Shown here in pieces: positions 45,720-55,330 of a DNA stretch of 64,000 nt. The notes below the pieces were generated by a model. It saw nothing but the letters and a program-made list of their open reading frames with translations, did not search any database and had not been told where the DNA came from. Source of the stretch: Mediterraneibacter catenae (GTDB lineage: Bacteria; Bacillota; Clostridia; Lachnospirales; Lachnospiraceae); the NCBI RefSeq assembly GCF_008691045.1, contig NZ_VMSO01000001.1:124001-188000 (forward strand). The letters run 5' to 3'. A program made the position numbers and the translations under genes. The first letter of the stretch is position 1, and every line of letters starts with the position of its first letter.

Positions 45720-46028
45720 ATGGCAGTTGTAAAGTTGACGACAGATAATTTTGATCAGGAAGTATTACAGGCGGACCAGACAGTGCTGGTTGATTTCTAT
45801 GCAGACTGGTGCGGACCGTGTAAGATGATGGGACCGGTCGTTGAGGAGCTCGCCGGTGAGGAGAGCAATGTAAAAGTGTGCAAGATCAACATCGATGAGG
45901 AGATGGCGGTCGCACAGAAATATGGTGTTATGAGTATTCCTACATTTATCTCCTTTAAGAACGGAGAGGTTGCAGGAAAGCAGGTAGGCGCAGTACCAAA
46001 GAGCAAACTGCAGGAACTGATCAGATAA
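45720..46028 (+). CDS. trxA: Thioredoxin
   Basis: 102 residues, the standard length, with the redox-active C31-G-P-C34 in DFYADWCGPCKMMGP and the cis-Pro in SIPTFISFKNG. It is a cytoplasmic disulfide reductant kept reduced by thioredoxin reductase, which is not in this window. AGGAGG lies eight to nine bases before the ATG. Confidence 0.96.
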   Translation: MAVVKLTTDNFDQEVLQADQTVLVDFYADWCGPCKMMGPVVEELAGEESNVKVCKINIDEEMAVAQKYGVMSIPTFISFKNGEVAGKQVGAVPKSKLQELIR

Positions 46029-46084
46029 GTGTCTGACAGATGGCATAAGCCGGGGATTCACGCAAGTGATGAACTTTATAAGAC

Positions 46085-46129
46085 AAAAGCTCTGTGAAAA
46101 ATGGAATGTTCATTTGCACAGAGCTTTTT
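46085..46129 (+). terminator. Terminator between thioredoxin and the ABC-F gene
   Basis: AAAAGCTCTGTG (46085-46096) pairs with CACAGAGCTTTT (46117-46128), T-run on the + side and A/T symmetry that could also serve the convergent ABC-F gene. Confidence 0.85.
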
Positions 46130-46173
46130 CTTCCGGAAATTTCAGGGATGAGCGTGCAGCCGGTAAATTTAGT

Positions 46174-47658
46174 CTACAGCTCGATGACTCTCGTGGCTAT
46201 CTTCTCCCTGAAAGTACGGTCGTGTTCTACAAAGAGCATGGTCGGGCAGCAGGAGAGGAGCAGATCCTCGAGCTGCATGCGGGAAAAGACATCGATATAA
46301 TTCAGAGGCTCATCCCATACAAAGAGATGGGCGGGTTCGCAGAGGGATTTTGCCAGAAGTACTTTTTTCTTCTGACCCTCGCTGTAAGTTTCAATCTGCT
46401 TCTCAAACTGAGGGCGTTCCAGCCCGAGCTTTGTCAGAACGGTGCGAAAGAGCGAGCCGTCCAGCCCGTATTCTGAGGCGAACTCTGAGAGGTTGCCGCG
46501 CAGGTAAGACGTATCCTGAGAGATGTAGGAGATACTCAGCCCTCCGGCTGTATATAGTTCGCCTGTGTGTGGCACATCCTCTCCAAGGATAAGGCGGATC
46601 AGGCTGGATTTACCGCAGCCGTTCTTTCCGGAAAGAGCAATCCGGTCGCCGGGATGGATCTCCATAGAAAAGTTCTCAAGAAGCGGTCCCTCCGCATCCG
46701 GGTAACGGATGGTCAGATCCTTCAGGGCGACGAGACGGCTGCTGTGGTGTTTGAGTATATTGAGTTTCAGTGAGTCGAGAGATTCGACATCCTTTAAGAG
46801 CTTTTCCTTTTCCTGAACAGCATTATCACGCCGGCGCTCCAGAGTTTTGGAGCGCTTCATCATTTTAGCGGCCTGATGGCCGATGTATCCCCGGTCCGGG
46901 CGCAGCCCCGCGACGCGGTTTCCGGTCTTAGTGCTCTCCACTTTGTCAGACCAGCGTTCTGTACGCCTGGCAGCTTCCTTTAATTTAACGATATCTTTTT
47001 TCAGACGCTCATTCTGTCTGCGCTCTGTTTCATCACGCGCTGTCTTATCTCTGTACCAGGAAGAGAAGTTCCCTTTACAGACTTCGATCGTTCTGCGGTT
47101 GAGTACGAGGACGTGATCCACACATCGGTCGATAAAATCCCGTTCATGGGAGACGAGGATGAAGCCTTTCTTGTGGGAGAGATATTCCGCAACTTTATCC
47201 CGTGCCGCGGCGTCCAGATGGCTGGTCGGCTCATCGATCAGGAGAAAGGCGTGTTCTTTGAGGAAGAGCGCGGCCAGCAGTACCTTCGACTGCTCTCCGA
47301 AACTGAGTGAACAAAACGGGCGATATAAGATCTCTGCATCCGCATCGAGCAGATTCAGTTCACGCAGGAGCTCCCACTGTTCCATGGCAGGGTTGACGGT
47401 TTCGGCAACTTCATAGGTGAGCAGATCCTTATTTTCTACGTGATAAGGAAAATACTCAAAGTCGACGGAAGTAAGGATAGAGCCGGAGTATTCATATGTA
47501 CCGGTCAGAAGGCGCAGGAATGTAGTCTTCCCTTTGCCGTTCCTGCCGATAAATCCAAGCTTCCAGTCTGTATCGATCTGGAAAGTAACATTTTCAAAGA
47601 CAGGTTCAAAACTGTCTTCATAAGTAAAAGTCAGATTGCTGACCTGTATCAGTGACAT
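46174..47658 (-). CDS. ABC-F ribosomal protection protein, Lsa-like
   Basis: 494 residues, two ATPase domains and no membrane segment. The first has Walker A GRNGKGKTT, signature SFGEQSK, LLIDEPTSHLD. The second has Walker A GKNGCGKSS, signature SEGQKKK, VWDEPLNYID. Between them a long basic helical linker (about 190-290) forms the antibiotic-resistance domain that reaches the ribosomal tunnel. The start (NLTFTYED..., DTDWKLGFIGRNGKGKTT) and length are Lsa-like; Lsa proteins protect against lincosamides, pleuromutilins and streptogramin A. No resistance can be claimed without testing. AAAGGAGG precedes the ATG on the - strand, and a regulated leader lies upstream. Confidence 0.9.
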   Translation of the reverse strand: MSLIQVSNLTFTYEDSFEPVFENVTFQIDTDWKLGFIGRNGKGKTTFLRLLTGTYEYSGSILTSVDFEYFPYHVENKDLLTYEVAETVNPAMEQWELLRELNLLDADAEILYRPFCSLSFGEQSKVLLAALFLKEHAFLLIDEPTSHLDAAARDKVAEYLSHKKGFILVSHERDFIDRCVDHVLVLNRRTIEVCKGNFSSWYRDKTARDETERRQNERLKKDIVKLKEAARRTERWSDKVESTKTGNRVAGLRPDRGYIGHQAAKMMKRSKTLERRRDNAVQEKEKLLKDVESLDSLKLNILKHHSSRLVALKDLTIRYPDAEGPLLENFSMEIHPGDRIALSGKNGCGKSSLIRLILGEDVPHTGELYTAGGLSISYISQDTSYLRGNLSEFASEYGLDGSLFRTVLTKLGLERPQFEKQIETYSEGQKKKVLLAKSLCEPAHLFVWDEPLNYIDVFSRMQLEDLLLSCCPTMLFVEHDRTFREKIATRVIEL

Positions 47659-47689
47659 ATCGATCTGCCTCCTTTTATAATACCACTAC

Positions 47690-47758
47690 GATATGACCGG
47701 GGTGCTGTCCGGTAAATGTCCGCTCATGCAGGCATGGCGGCCGCTTGCCGGGCATATC
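47690..47758. repeat. Fold-back hairpin inside the ABC-F leader
   Basis: GATATG (47690-47695) pairs with CATATC (47753-47758); an imperfect GC-rich stem follows (TGTCCGG...GTCCGC against GCGGCCGC...GCCGGGCA). The apex folds as CATGC-AG-GCATG. Its architecture resembles the hairpin at 28653-28728. Confidence 0.55.
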
Positions 47759-47762
47759 GCGC

Positions 47763-47798
47763 AAAAAGGACCGCGGGAAAGTAAATTCCGCGGTCCTT
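47763..47798 (-). terminator. Attenuator (conditional terminator) in the ABC-F leader
   Basis: On the - strand AAGGACCGCGG (47798-47788) pairs exactly with CCGCGGTCCTT (47776-47766), followed by a run of T to 47763. It lies downstream of the ABC-F promoter and 105 bases before the start codon, so the gene is silent unless the hairpin is prevented. The loop and inner arm contain TTACTTTCC (47784-47776), complementary to GGAAAGTAA earlier in the leader (47846-47838), which would form an antiterminator. Confidence 0.85.
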
Positions 47799-47864
47799 CT
47801 GTCATACGGTATCCGGCACATGGATGAACTGTTACGATTACTTTCCTGCGATCACATGACAAAA
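47797..47864 (-). ncRNA. Structured leader RNA upstream of the ABC-F attenuator
   Basis: On the - strand, TGTCAT (47861-47856) pairs with ATGACA (47805-47800), and the stem extends both ways to about 12 bp with G-U pairs. It encloses about 44 nt containing GGAAAGTAA (the antiterminator strand) and a small ATCC/GGAT hairpin. A short reading frame GTG ATC GCA GGA AAG TAA (47855-47838) ends exactly on the antiterminator strand. The element is either a ribosome-sensing attenuator, as in other ABC-F genes, or a ligand-binding RNA. I do not recognise it as a named riboswitch. Confidence 0.55.
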
Positions 47865-47893
47865 CAGACAAATGTTTTCTTTATTCTGCACAA

Positions 47894-47922
47894 AGAATAA
47901 CAGAAAAGGAGGGGGATGTCAA
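47894..47922 (-). promoter_or_regulatory. ABC-F promoter
   Basis: On the - strand TTGACA (47922-47917), 17-nt spacer, TATTCT (47899-47894). Transcription would start near 47887, giving a leader of about 230 nt. Confidence 0.82.
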
Positions 47923-47945
47923 TCGTAACTTATGGCGTGAGAAAA

Positions 47946-47974
47946 ATGACAGAAAACATGCAGTATGATATAAT
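47946..47974 (+). promoter_or_regulatory. addB promoter
   Basis: ATGACA (47946-47951), 17-nt spacer, TATAAT (47969-47974), about 50 bases before the addB start. Confidence 0.75.
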
Positions 47975-48025
47975 CACTGATGAATTCTGATTTTCGGCGT
48001 GACCATGACACCAGGGAGGAGACGT

Positions 48026-51000
48026 ATGTCATTACAATTTATATTCGGCAATTCCGGCAGCGGTAAATCACACTGCCTGTACCATAGTATCATAGAGCAG
48101 TCCATCCGGCACCCGGAGAAGAATTATCTTGTCCTCGTGCCGGAGCAGTTTACCATGCAGACGCAGAAGGATCTGTGCCTCATGCATCCGAGGGGTGGAA
48201 TCATGAATATCGACGTCTTGAGTTTCGGAAGGCTGGCTCACAGAGTATTCGAAGAGGTGGGGCAGGATAACCGGACGGTGCTGGATGATGAGGGAAAGAA
48301 TCTGATCCTTAGAAAGATTGCGGGAAATTATGAGGATGAGCTTACAGTACTGAAGGGAAATCTGAAAAAGCAGGGGTATATCAGTGAGGTGAAGTCAGTT
48401 ATATCGGAGTTTACCCAGTATGGCGTCAGTTACGAGAGTCTTGACGAGTTCATGGACAGTATCAGTCCGGACAGCTATCTCTATTATAAATTGAAAGATA
48501 TACGGAAAGTCTATGAGGGATTTGAGGATTATTTAAGTGAGAAATATATTACAAAAGAAGAAATGCTGGATGTCTTGAGCGATGCGGTGCCGCGCTCGGG
48601 GATCTTACGCGGGAGCGTCGTGGCGATGGACGGGTTTACCGGATTTACGCCGGTGCAGGATCGTCTGCTGGGCGAGCTTCTGAAAGTGTGCGACAAGGTC
48701 ATGATCACGGTGGAAATGGACGCGAGGGAAGATCCGTTTGTGTACCGGCATCCTTATCAGCTCTTTGCACTGAGCAAACAGATGGTGACTTCTCTTGTGA
48801 AGATCGCGCACGACACAAAGACAGGAGTGGAAGATCCTGTATATCTGTACGGGAAACCGCCGAAAAGGTTTGAGCATAATGAGGAGATGGCGTTCCTTGA
48901 GTCGGAGTTGTTCCGGTATTCCGGAAAGCAGTGTGACAGTACGGGCGCGATCTCCCTTCATGAGACCCGCAATCCCCGCTCAGAAGCACAGTATGTGGCA
49001 GAGAGTATACGTTATCTGGTGAGGGAGAAGGGATACCGTTACCGTGATATTGCAGTGATCACGGCGGATATGAATGTATATGCGGACGCGCTTGAAAAGG
49101 CGTGTGATATATTTGATATTCCGGTGTTTATGGATCATAAGAAGAGTGTCCTGCTCAATGCCTTCGTAGAGTATCTGAGGAGCCTGCTTGCCATGGCGGA
49201 GGAAAACTTTACCTATGACAGTGTGTTCCGTTTCCTTCGCACAGGGCTGTGCGGCTTCAAGGATGAAGAGGTGGACCGGATGGAGAATTACTGTCTGGCA
49301 CTGGGGATAAAAGGCTACAAAAAATGGCAGCAGGCATGGGTGAGAAGGACTTCGGAAACGGGAGAAGCAGAGCTGCAGGAATTGAATCATCTGAGAGTAC
49401 GGTTCGTGGAGAAGATCCAGGATCTTGTGTTCGTGCTCAAACAGAGAAGGAAGACTGTGCGGGATGTGACGATGGCAGTCTATGAGTTTATTTCAGCAGA
49501 GAAGATGCAGGAGAAACTCAGCGCCATGGAGCAGGATTTTCAGGACAAAGGAGAGCTTGCCCTGGCAAAGGAATACTCTCAGATTTACCGGATCGTGATC
49601 GGGCTGTTCGATAAGTTCGTCGAGCTCCTGGGCGATGAGAAGATCTCTCTGAAAGAATACTGTGACCTGCTGGATGCGGGGCTTGAAGAGGCGAAGGTGG
49701 GCGTTATCCCGCCAAGCCTGGATCAGGTAGTCATCGGCGATGTGGAGCGTACAAGGATCAAGAATATCAAGGCGCTGTTCTTCGTGGGAGCGAATGATAC
49801 TCTTCTTCCGGGAAATGCGGGGGCCAGAGGGCTTCTCTCCGAACGCGACAGAGAGCAGTTCGCAAAAGGAGATATCACGCTCTCTCCGGGGCCGAAAGAG
49901 GAAATGTACACACAGAAATTTTATCTCTATATGAATCTGACCAAACCGTCGGAATATTTGTACCTGTCCTGGGCGAAAGTATCCGGGGATGGAAAAAGTC
50001 TGCGGCCGGCATATCTCATATCAGATATCCGTCGCCTGTTTCCTGCTTTAAAGACGATCGACGAAGAGAAACGGAAGATGTCGGAGTCTGAGATCACGAG
50101 AAAGACAGGCGTCCTGAAAGTGGCGGAGGGGATCCGAGACCGGAGGTCCGGTGTGGACAGCGAGTGGAAAGAACTGTATACATGGTTCCGGCAGGATGAC
50201 TGCAGCAGTAATTCTATGGAAGAGATCCTTCGCGCAGGATTCCTGAGACGGGAGTATCCTGATCTGGGAACAGCGCGGGCGAAACAGTTATATCCGGACC
50301 CGGAGCGGATCAGCGTTACCCGGATGGAGCAGTTCGCTTCCTGTGCGTATGCTCATTTCCTGAGCTACGGGCTGCGGCTCTCAGACCGCGAAGAGTACGG
50401 TTTTGAGGCGATGGATCTGGGAAATATCGCGCACCAGTCGCTGGAGCGCTTCTCCAGAAAAGCGGACCGGGAAAAGATGCGCTGGGAGGAACTGCCGGAT
50501 GATTTAAGGGACGAGCTGATCGATGAGAGTGTGGAGGAGAGCGTTCTTGACTACGGGAATACTGTCCTGTTCAGCTCCGCAAGAAATGAATATATGATCT
50601 CCAGGATAAAACGGCTGATCCGCAGGTCGGTCTGGGCGCTTACTAAGCAGCTTGAGAAAGGGGATTTTGTGCCCGGCGGTTATGAGCTGAAGTTCGGCAG
50701 CGGCAAGATCGACAGGATCGATATCTGCGAGGATGATTCGGATAATTGTGTGTACGTTAAGGTGACGGATTACAAGACCGGGATGAAGAGCTTTGACATT
50801 ACAGCGCTGTATCACGGACTGCAGATGCAGCTGCCGGTGTATCTGAATGCCGCCATGAATGTGGAAAAACGGAAATTTCCGGGAAGAGATATCGTTCCTG
50901 CGGGAATATTTTACTACCGGATCCAGGATCCTGTTGTCGACAGAAAAGACAGCGATGAGGATGTGGAGAAGAGCATTTTAAAAGAACTGCGTCTGGACGG

Positions 51001-51412
51001 CCTTGTAAACGGGGATGAAGCCGTGATCGCTCATTTGGAGAGAGACCTGACGGGAAGTTCGCTGCTGATCCCGGTGGGGAGGAACAAAGACGGTTCCCTG
51101 AGCAAAAGCTCCAGAGCGCTTCCGGGGGATACATTCCGGACAGTTCTCGCGTATGCGGAAAATAAAGAGAAGAAAATACGGGAAGAAATAACTTCCGGGA
51201 AAGCGGCTGCCGAGCCATATGAGATGGCCGGCTCGACCGGATGCGATTACTGCGCGTACAGGGATATATGCGGGTTTGATATCCGGATCGACGGATGCGT
51301 GTACCGCAGGCTTGAGAAGTATTCCATGGAAGAAGCTGTAGCGAAGATGTCAGTTGGGACGGAAGGCGGACAGGGCAGAGAACAGAACGGTCAGGAGGGG
51401 CAGACGAGATGA
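48026..51412 (+). CDS. addB: ATP-dependent helicase/nuclease subunit B (AddB/RexB)
   Basis: 1128 residues. N-terminal Walker A-like FGNSGSGKSHCL, long helicase-like core without full UvrD motifs, then a C-terminal RecB-type nuclease domain with the GKIDRID and VTDYKTG metal-binding segments. Cysteines at SCAYAHF and in GCDYCAYRDICGFD form the 4Fe-4S site typical of AddB. With AddA it processes double-strand breaks for recombination and degrades foreign linear DNA. ATG 48026 has AGGGAGGAG just upstream; GTG 47999 is rejected. It overlaps addA by 4 nt. Confidence 0.96.
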   Translation: MSLQFIFGNSGSGKSHCLYHSIIEQSIRHPEKNYLVLVPEQFTMQTQKDLCLMHPRGGIMNIDVLSFGRLAHRVFEEVGQDNRTVLDDEGKNLILRKIAGNYEDELTVLKGNLKKQGYISEVKSVISEFTQYGVSYESLDEFMDSISPDSYLYYKLKDIRKVYEGFEDYLSEKYITKEEMLDVLSDAVPRSGILRGSVVAMDGFTGFTPVQDRLLGELLKVCDKVMITVEMDAREDPFVYRHPYQLFALSKQMVTSLVKIAHDTKTGVEDPVYLYGKPPKRFEHNEEMAFLESELFRYSGKQCDSTGAISLHETRNPRSEAQYVAESIRYLVREKGYRYRDIAVITADMNVYADALEKACDIFDIPVFMDHKKSVLLNAFVEYLRSLLAMAEENFTYDSVFRFLRTGLCGFKDEEVDRMENYCLALGIKGYKKWQQAWVRRTSETGEAELQELNHLRVRFVEKIQDLVFVLKQRRKTVRDVTMAVYEFISAEKMQEKLSAMEQDFQDKGELALAKEYSQIYRIVIGLFDKFVELLGDEKISLKEYCDLLDAGLEEAKVGVIPPSLDQVVIGDVERTRIKNIKALFFVGANDTLLPGNAGARGLLSERDREQFAKGDITLSPGPKEEMYTQKFYLYMNLTKPSEYLYLSWAKVSGDGKSLRPAYLISDIRRLFPALKTIDEEKRKMSESEITRKTGVLKVAEGIRDRRSGVDSEWKELYTWFRQDDCSSNSMEEILRAGFLRREYPDLGTARAKQLYPDPERISVTRMEQFASCAYAHFLSYGLRLSDREEYGFEAMDLGNIAHQSLERFSRKADREKMRWEELPDDLRDELIDESVEESVLDYGNTVLFSSARNEYMISRIKRLIRRSVWALTKQLEKGDFVPGGYELKFGSGKIDRIDICEDDSDNCVYVKVTDYKTGMKSFDITALYHGLQMQLPVYLNAAMNVEKRKFPGRDIVPAGIFYYRIQDPVVDRKDSDEDVEKSILKELRLDGLVNGDEAVIAHLERDLTGSSLLIPVGRNKDGSLSKSSRALPGDTFRTVLAYAENKEKKIREEITSGKAAAEPYEMAGSTGCDYCAYRDICGFDIRIDGCVYRRLEKYSMEEAVAKMSVGTEGGQGREQNGQEGQTR

Positions 51413-54400
51413 GCGTAAAGTGGACAAATGAACAGCAGAAAGTCATCGATCTTAGAAATCGCAACATCCTCGTTTCAGCAGCCGCAGGATCCGGAAAGAC
51501 GGCAGTGCTCGTGGAACGCATTATCAAACGGCTTACGGAGGATACGCCCCCTGCAGATGTAGACAGGCTGCTCATCGTGACATTTACAGAGGCGGCAGCC
51601 GCGGAGATGAAAGAGAGGATTGGCGCGGCGATCGAGAAGAAGCTGGAAGAACGTCCCGGTGACGCGCATCTGGAGAGACAGGCTACCCTGATCCACAGTG
51701 CGCAGATCACGACGATCCACAGCTTCTGTCTCTCGGTCATCCGGGATCATTTTCATGTGATCGGGATCGACCCCGGATTCCGCATTGCGGAAGAGGGGGA
51801 ACTGAAGCTTTTAAAGCAGGATGTGCTCGAAGAGCTTCTGGAAGAATGTTATGCTTCAGAAGAGGAAGCGTTTCTTGATTTTACCGAACGGTTCGGGAGC
51901 GGGAAGAGCGATAAGAAGATCGAGGAGATCATCCTGAAAATGTATGAATACTCCCGCAGTTATCCCCGCCCTGACCGGTGGCTGGACCAATGTGTGGAGG
52001 CGTACGAGACGGAGGATCTGGAAGCGCGCGCGGAGGAGAGAGCCCGCATAAAGGCGTCGGATATCCGGCGGATGATCGAGCGCGGGATAAAGATCTGCGA
52101 GGAACCTGACGGACCGTATATGTACGGTGATATGCTGGAATCCGACCTTGACGGACTGGAAAAAGTGGATCGTGCAAAGGATTATGACGCAATGTATGAG
52201 GCCGTCACCGGTTTTAAGTGGAAACGCCTCTCGGCTAAGAAAGACGATACCGTATCTCCTGACAAGAAAGAGAAAGTAAAGAAGCTCCGGGAACAGGCGA
52301 AGAGTCTCTTAAAAGCGCTGCAGGAGGATTACTTTTATGCACCGCGCGATGTATGGGTAAAAGATATGCGGGACGCCCTGCCGTCCGTGATCACTCTGAC
52401 AGATCTTGTGAAACGATTTGCATCTATGCTGGATGAGAAGAAGCGTCTCAGAAATATGATCGACTTCAACGATATGGAACAGTTTGCCCTTGCGATCCTG
52501 ACGGAGGAAAAGGATGGGGAGCTTGTGCCCTCAGCCGTCGCCGGGGAATATCAGGATCTCTTCGATGAAGTGATGATCGATGAGTATCAGGACAGCAATC
52601 TTGTGCAGGAGACGATCCTGACCAGTGTATCGAAGGTGTCACGCGGAGAGTATAACATTTTTATGGTGGGGGATGTAAAACAGAGCATCTACAGTTTCCG
52701 CCTGTCCAGACCAGAGCTTTTCATGGAGAAATATGATACCTACAGTCTGGAGGACAGCGCCACGCAGAGGATTGACCTGCATAAGAATTTCCGCAGCCGC
52801 GGGGAAGTGCTGGACAGTGTAAATTATATTTTCCGGCAGATCATGAAGAAAGAGCTGGGGGGCATCGAATATGACGACAGCGCAGCGCTTTATCAGGGAG
52901 CGGAATTCCCTCCTGCTCCGGAGCAGGGTTCACAGTTTATAAGCGAACTGCTTCTTCTTGATAAAGAAGATACTGGAGGCGAGGATGAGCGCAGGGCAGA
53001 GGCGAGAATGATTTCGCGCCGGATACATGAGCTGATTATGGACGGCGTAGTACTCGATAAAGAAACGCAGAAATACCGGAGAGTGCGATACAGCGATATC
53101 GTGATCCTGACGCGGAGTATCCGGGGGTGGGCGGAAGTCTTCTCCTCGGTCCTTGCGGAAGAGGGGATACCGGCTTACTCAGTGAGCAGAGAAGGGTATT
53201 TTGAGACTTATGAGGTCAGCGTCCTGCTGGATTATCTGAAGATCCTGGATAATGCCAGGCAGGATCTTCCCCTGACCGCAGTGCTGACTTCCCCGTTCTG
53301 CGGTCTGGATACGCAGGAACTCTCAGAGATACGGATCGCATATCCGAATGTACCTTTCTACGAGGCGGCGGCAGCCTATGCCGGTGAGGAGCATATAGCA
53401 GAGGACAGTGCGGCAGAGAGCCTGCAGAGGAAACTGCGGGAGTTCTATTCCCAAGTCCGTCATTTTAGGGAACGTGTGCCGTACACGCCAATACATGAGC
53501 TGCTGCAGGAAATCATTGACGAGACAGGATACGGCCTGTACATTGCCGCAATGCCGGGCGGCGCCCAGCGCATGGCAAATGTAGAAATGCTGACAGAGCG
53601 GGCGGCGTCTTTCGAGGGGACGAGCTACAAGGGACTGTTCAACTTTGTGCGTTATATTGCCCAGCTTAAAAAGTATGATGTGGATTACGGCGAGGCGGGC
53701 ATCATGGATGAACAGGCGGACACGGTGCGCATTATGAGTATCCATAAGAGTAAAGGTCTGGAATTCCCGATCGTATTTGTGGCAGGTATGAGTAAACAGT
53801 TCAATACCCAGGATACGAAAGGAAGTGTGCTGCTTCATCCGGACTGGGGCGCAGGACTGGATCTGATCGATCTGAAGCGAAGGACGAAGACGCCGACTTT
53901 TCTGAAAAAAATGATCCGGGAGGAGACTGTACTTGAAAATCTTGCAGAGGAAATGCGTATTCTCTATGTGGCATTGACCCGTGCGAAAGAGAAGCTGATC
54001 ATGACAGGAAGTGTAAAGATGTCGGAAGAAGGTTTGATTTCGGGTACTTCCGGTGTATTCCGCGCAGAGGGGGCGAAAAACTATCTCGACTGGGTACTGC
54101 CTTGTATCCTGTCTGACGAGACCGGCGAAGTGAAGGCAGAGGGTCCGTTTGAAGTCCATATCTTCGGTGCGGATGATATCCTCCCGCAGGAGGCGGAATG
54201 TCAGGCAGAAGTCCTGGCGGAAGATGTGCTGCGAAGCTGGGATGTCTCGCGGACATATGTGCCGGGATTAAAAGAACGGCTGGACGAACAGATCAATTAT
54301 GTCTATCCTTATGAGGATGAGGGAAAGATGAAGATGAAATTTACAGTGTCCGAGCTCAAGAAGTGGGCATCTCTTGCAGAAGAACCCGGCGAAGAAATGT

Positions 54401-55065
54401 ACGAAGAACCGGTCGTTGTGCCGCTCGTTCCGGAGTTTCTCAAAGAAGAGGAGGCTTTGACCGGGGCGTCGCGGGGAAGCGCGTATCACAAACTGCTGGA
54501 ACTGCTGGATTTTACAGCTGATTATGGTGCGGAATATAATGATGGAGAAAGGGACGGAAAATACTGCGGCGCCGCAGAGGGGAACACTGGTGGTGCCGAG
54601 GCAGACAGCTTCGGCGGCAGCGAGAAGAAACTGGCCGAGGCGGTGGAGAGACTGCGGCAGGAGGGCAGATTGACGGATGAGATGGCAGAGTGCATCCGTC
54701 CACGGGACATCCTGCGTTTCCTCGGGTGTGAAAGCGGAAGGAGGATGACTGCCGCCGCGCGCAGAGGAAAGCTTTATAAAGAGCAGCCTTTTGTGCTCGG
54801 TATTGATGCAGCGGAAATCTATCCGGAGGACAGGTCAGGTGAAAAGATCCTTGTACAGGGAATCATAGACGTATACTTTGAAGAACCGGACGGTCTGGTA
54901 GTGCTGGATTATAAGACAGACAGAGTGAAGACCGGCGGAGAACTGAAAGAAAAGTATCATGCGCAGCTTGACTATTATGCCCAGGCACTTGAGCAGCTTA
55001 CAGGAAAAAATGTGAAAGAAAAGATCATCTATTCATTTACACTTGGGGAGGAGATCAAAGTATGA
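51409..55065 (+). CDS. addA: ATP-dependent helicase/nuclease subunit A (AddA/RexA)
   Basis: 1218 residues. UvrD-type helicase: Walker A SAAAGSGKTAVLVERI near residue 25, TFTEAAAAEMKERI, VMIDEYQDSN (Walker B), GDVKQSIYSFR, IMSIHKSKGLEFPIVF and YVALTRAKEKL. The C-terminal RecB-like nuclease has an AYHKLLELLDF start and VQGIIDVYF with VLDYKTDRV. A Gly/Glu-rich insert (about 1045-1065) is loosely conserved. It is the 3'-to-5' motor and one nuclease of AddAB. The ATGA overlap with addB implies coupled translation. Confidence 0.97.
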   Translation: MSVKWTNEQQKVIDLRNRNILVSAAAGSGKTAVLVERIIKRLTEDTPPADVDRLLIVTFTEAAAAEMKERIGAAIEKKLEERPGDAHLERQATLIHSAQITTIHSFCLSVIRDHFHVIGIDPGFRIAEEGELKLLKQDVLEELLEECYASEEEAFLDFTERFGSGKSDKKIEEIILKMYEYSRSYPRPDRWLDQCVEAYETEDLEARAEERARIKASDIRRMIERGIKICEEPDGPYMYGDMLESDLDGLEKVDRAKDYDAMYEAVTGFKWKRLSAKKDDTVSPDKKEKVKKLREQAKSLLKALQEDYFYAPRDVWVKDMRDALPSVITLTDLVKRFASMLDEKKRLRNMIDFNDMEQFALAILTEEKDGELVPSAVAGEYQDLFDEVMIDEYQDSNLVQETILTSVSKVSRGEYNIFMVGDVKQSIYSFRLSRPELFMEKYDTYSLEDSATQRIDLHKNFRSRGEVLDSVNYIFRQIMKKELGGIEYDDSAALYQGAEFPPAPEQGSQFISELLLLDKEDTGGEDERRAEARMISRRIHELIMDGVVLDKETQKYRRVRYSDIVILTRSIRGWAEVFSSVLAEEGIPAYSVSREGYFETYEVSVLLDYLKILDNARQDLPLTAVLTSPFCGLDTQELSEIRIAYPNVPFYEAAAAYAGEEHIAEDSAAESLQRKLREFYSQVRHFRERVPYTPIHELLQEIIDETGYGLYIAAMPGGAQRMANVEMLTERAASFEGTSYKGLFNFVRYIAQLKKYDVDYGEAGIMDEQADTVRIMSIHKSKGLEFPIVFVAGMSKQFNTQDTKGSVLLHPDWGAGLDLIDLKRRTKTPTFLKKMIREETVLENLAEEMRILYVALTRAKEKLIMTGSVKMSEEGLISGTSGVFRAEGAKNYLDWVLPCILSDETGEVKAEGPFEVHIFGADDILPQEAECQAEVLAEDVLRSWDVSRTYVPGLKERLDEQINYVYPYEDEGKMKMKFTVSELKKWASLAEEPGEEMYEEPVVVPLVPEFLKEEEALTGASRGSAYHKLLELLDFTADYGAEYNDGERDGKYCGAAEGNTGGAEADSFGGSEKKLAEAVERLRQEGRLTDEMAECIRPRDILRFLGCESGRRMTAAARRGKLYKEQPFVLGIDAAEIYPEDRSGEKILVQGIIDVYFEEPDGLVVLDYKTDRVKTGGELKEKYHAQLDYYAQALEQLTGKNVKEKIIYSFTLGEEIKV

Positions 55066-55325
55066 GTATTCTTACCGGATATCTGGCAGTTATCAATTTT
55101 ATTACATGGGTCGCATATGGCCTCGATAAAGGCAGGGCAAAGTCCGGAAAATGGCGCATCCCGGAGCGGACTCTCCTGCTGCTTGCCCTGATCGGCGGCT
55201 CTCTGGGGGCGCTGGCCGGGATGATCATGTTCCGGCATAAGACAAGAAAAGCGAAATTCGTTATCAGCGTGCCGGTCATGTTCGTGGTGCATTGCGTGAT
55301 CGTGACGATGCTGTATCTGCAATAA
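55062..55325 (+). CDS. DUF1294 small membrane protein
   Basis: 87 residues with three hydrophobic segments and the DUF1294 pattern (MAYGLDKGRAKSGKWRIPE-like with FVAYGLDK replaced by WVAYGLDKGRAK, then LIGGSLGALAGMIMFRHKTRK). The function of the family is unknown. It overlaps addA by 4 nt (ATGA), so it is made from the same transcript. Confidence 0.85.
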   Translation: MSILTGYLAVINFITWVAYGLDKGRAKSGKWRIPERTLLLLALIGGSLGALAGMIMFRHKTRKAKFVISVPVMFVVHCVIVTMLYLQ

Positions 55326-55330
55326 ACTCC

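Larger units (their letters stand above)
47659..48025. other. Divergent control region: ABC-F leader and addB promoter
   Basis: 367 bases without an ordinary gene. The - strand holds the ABC-F promoter (47922-47894) and a leader of about 230 nt with an antiterminator, a strong terminator and a further hairpin (47690-47758). The + strand holds the addB promoter (47946-47974). Confidence 0.75.

Noticed and set aside
46066-46476. 136-codon + strand frame after thioredoxin
   Set aside because: It passes through the terminator at 46085-46129 and lies opposite the ABC-F gene.
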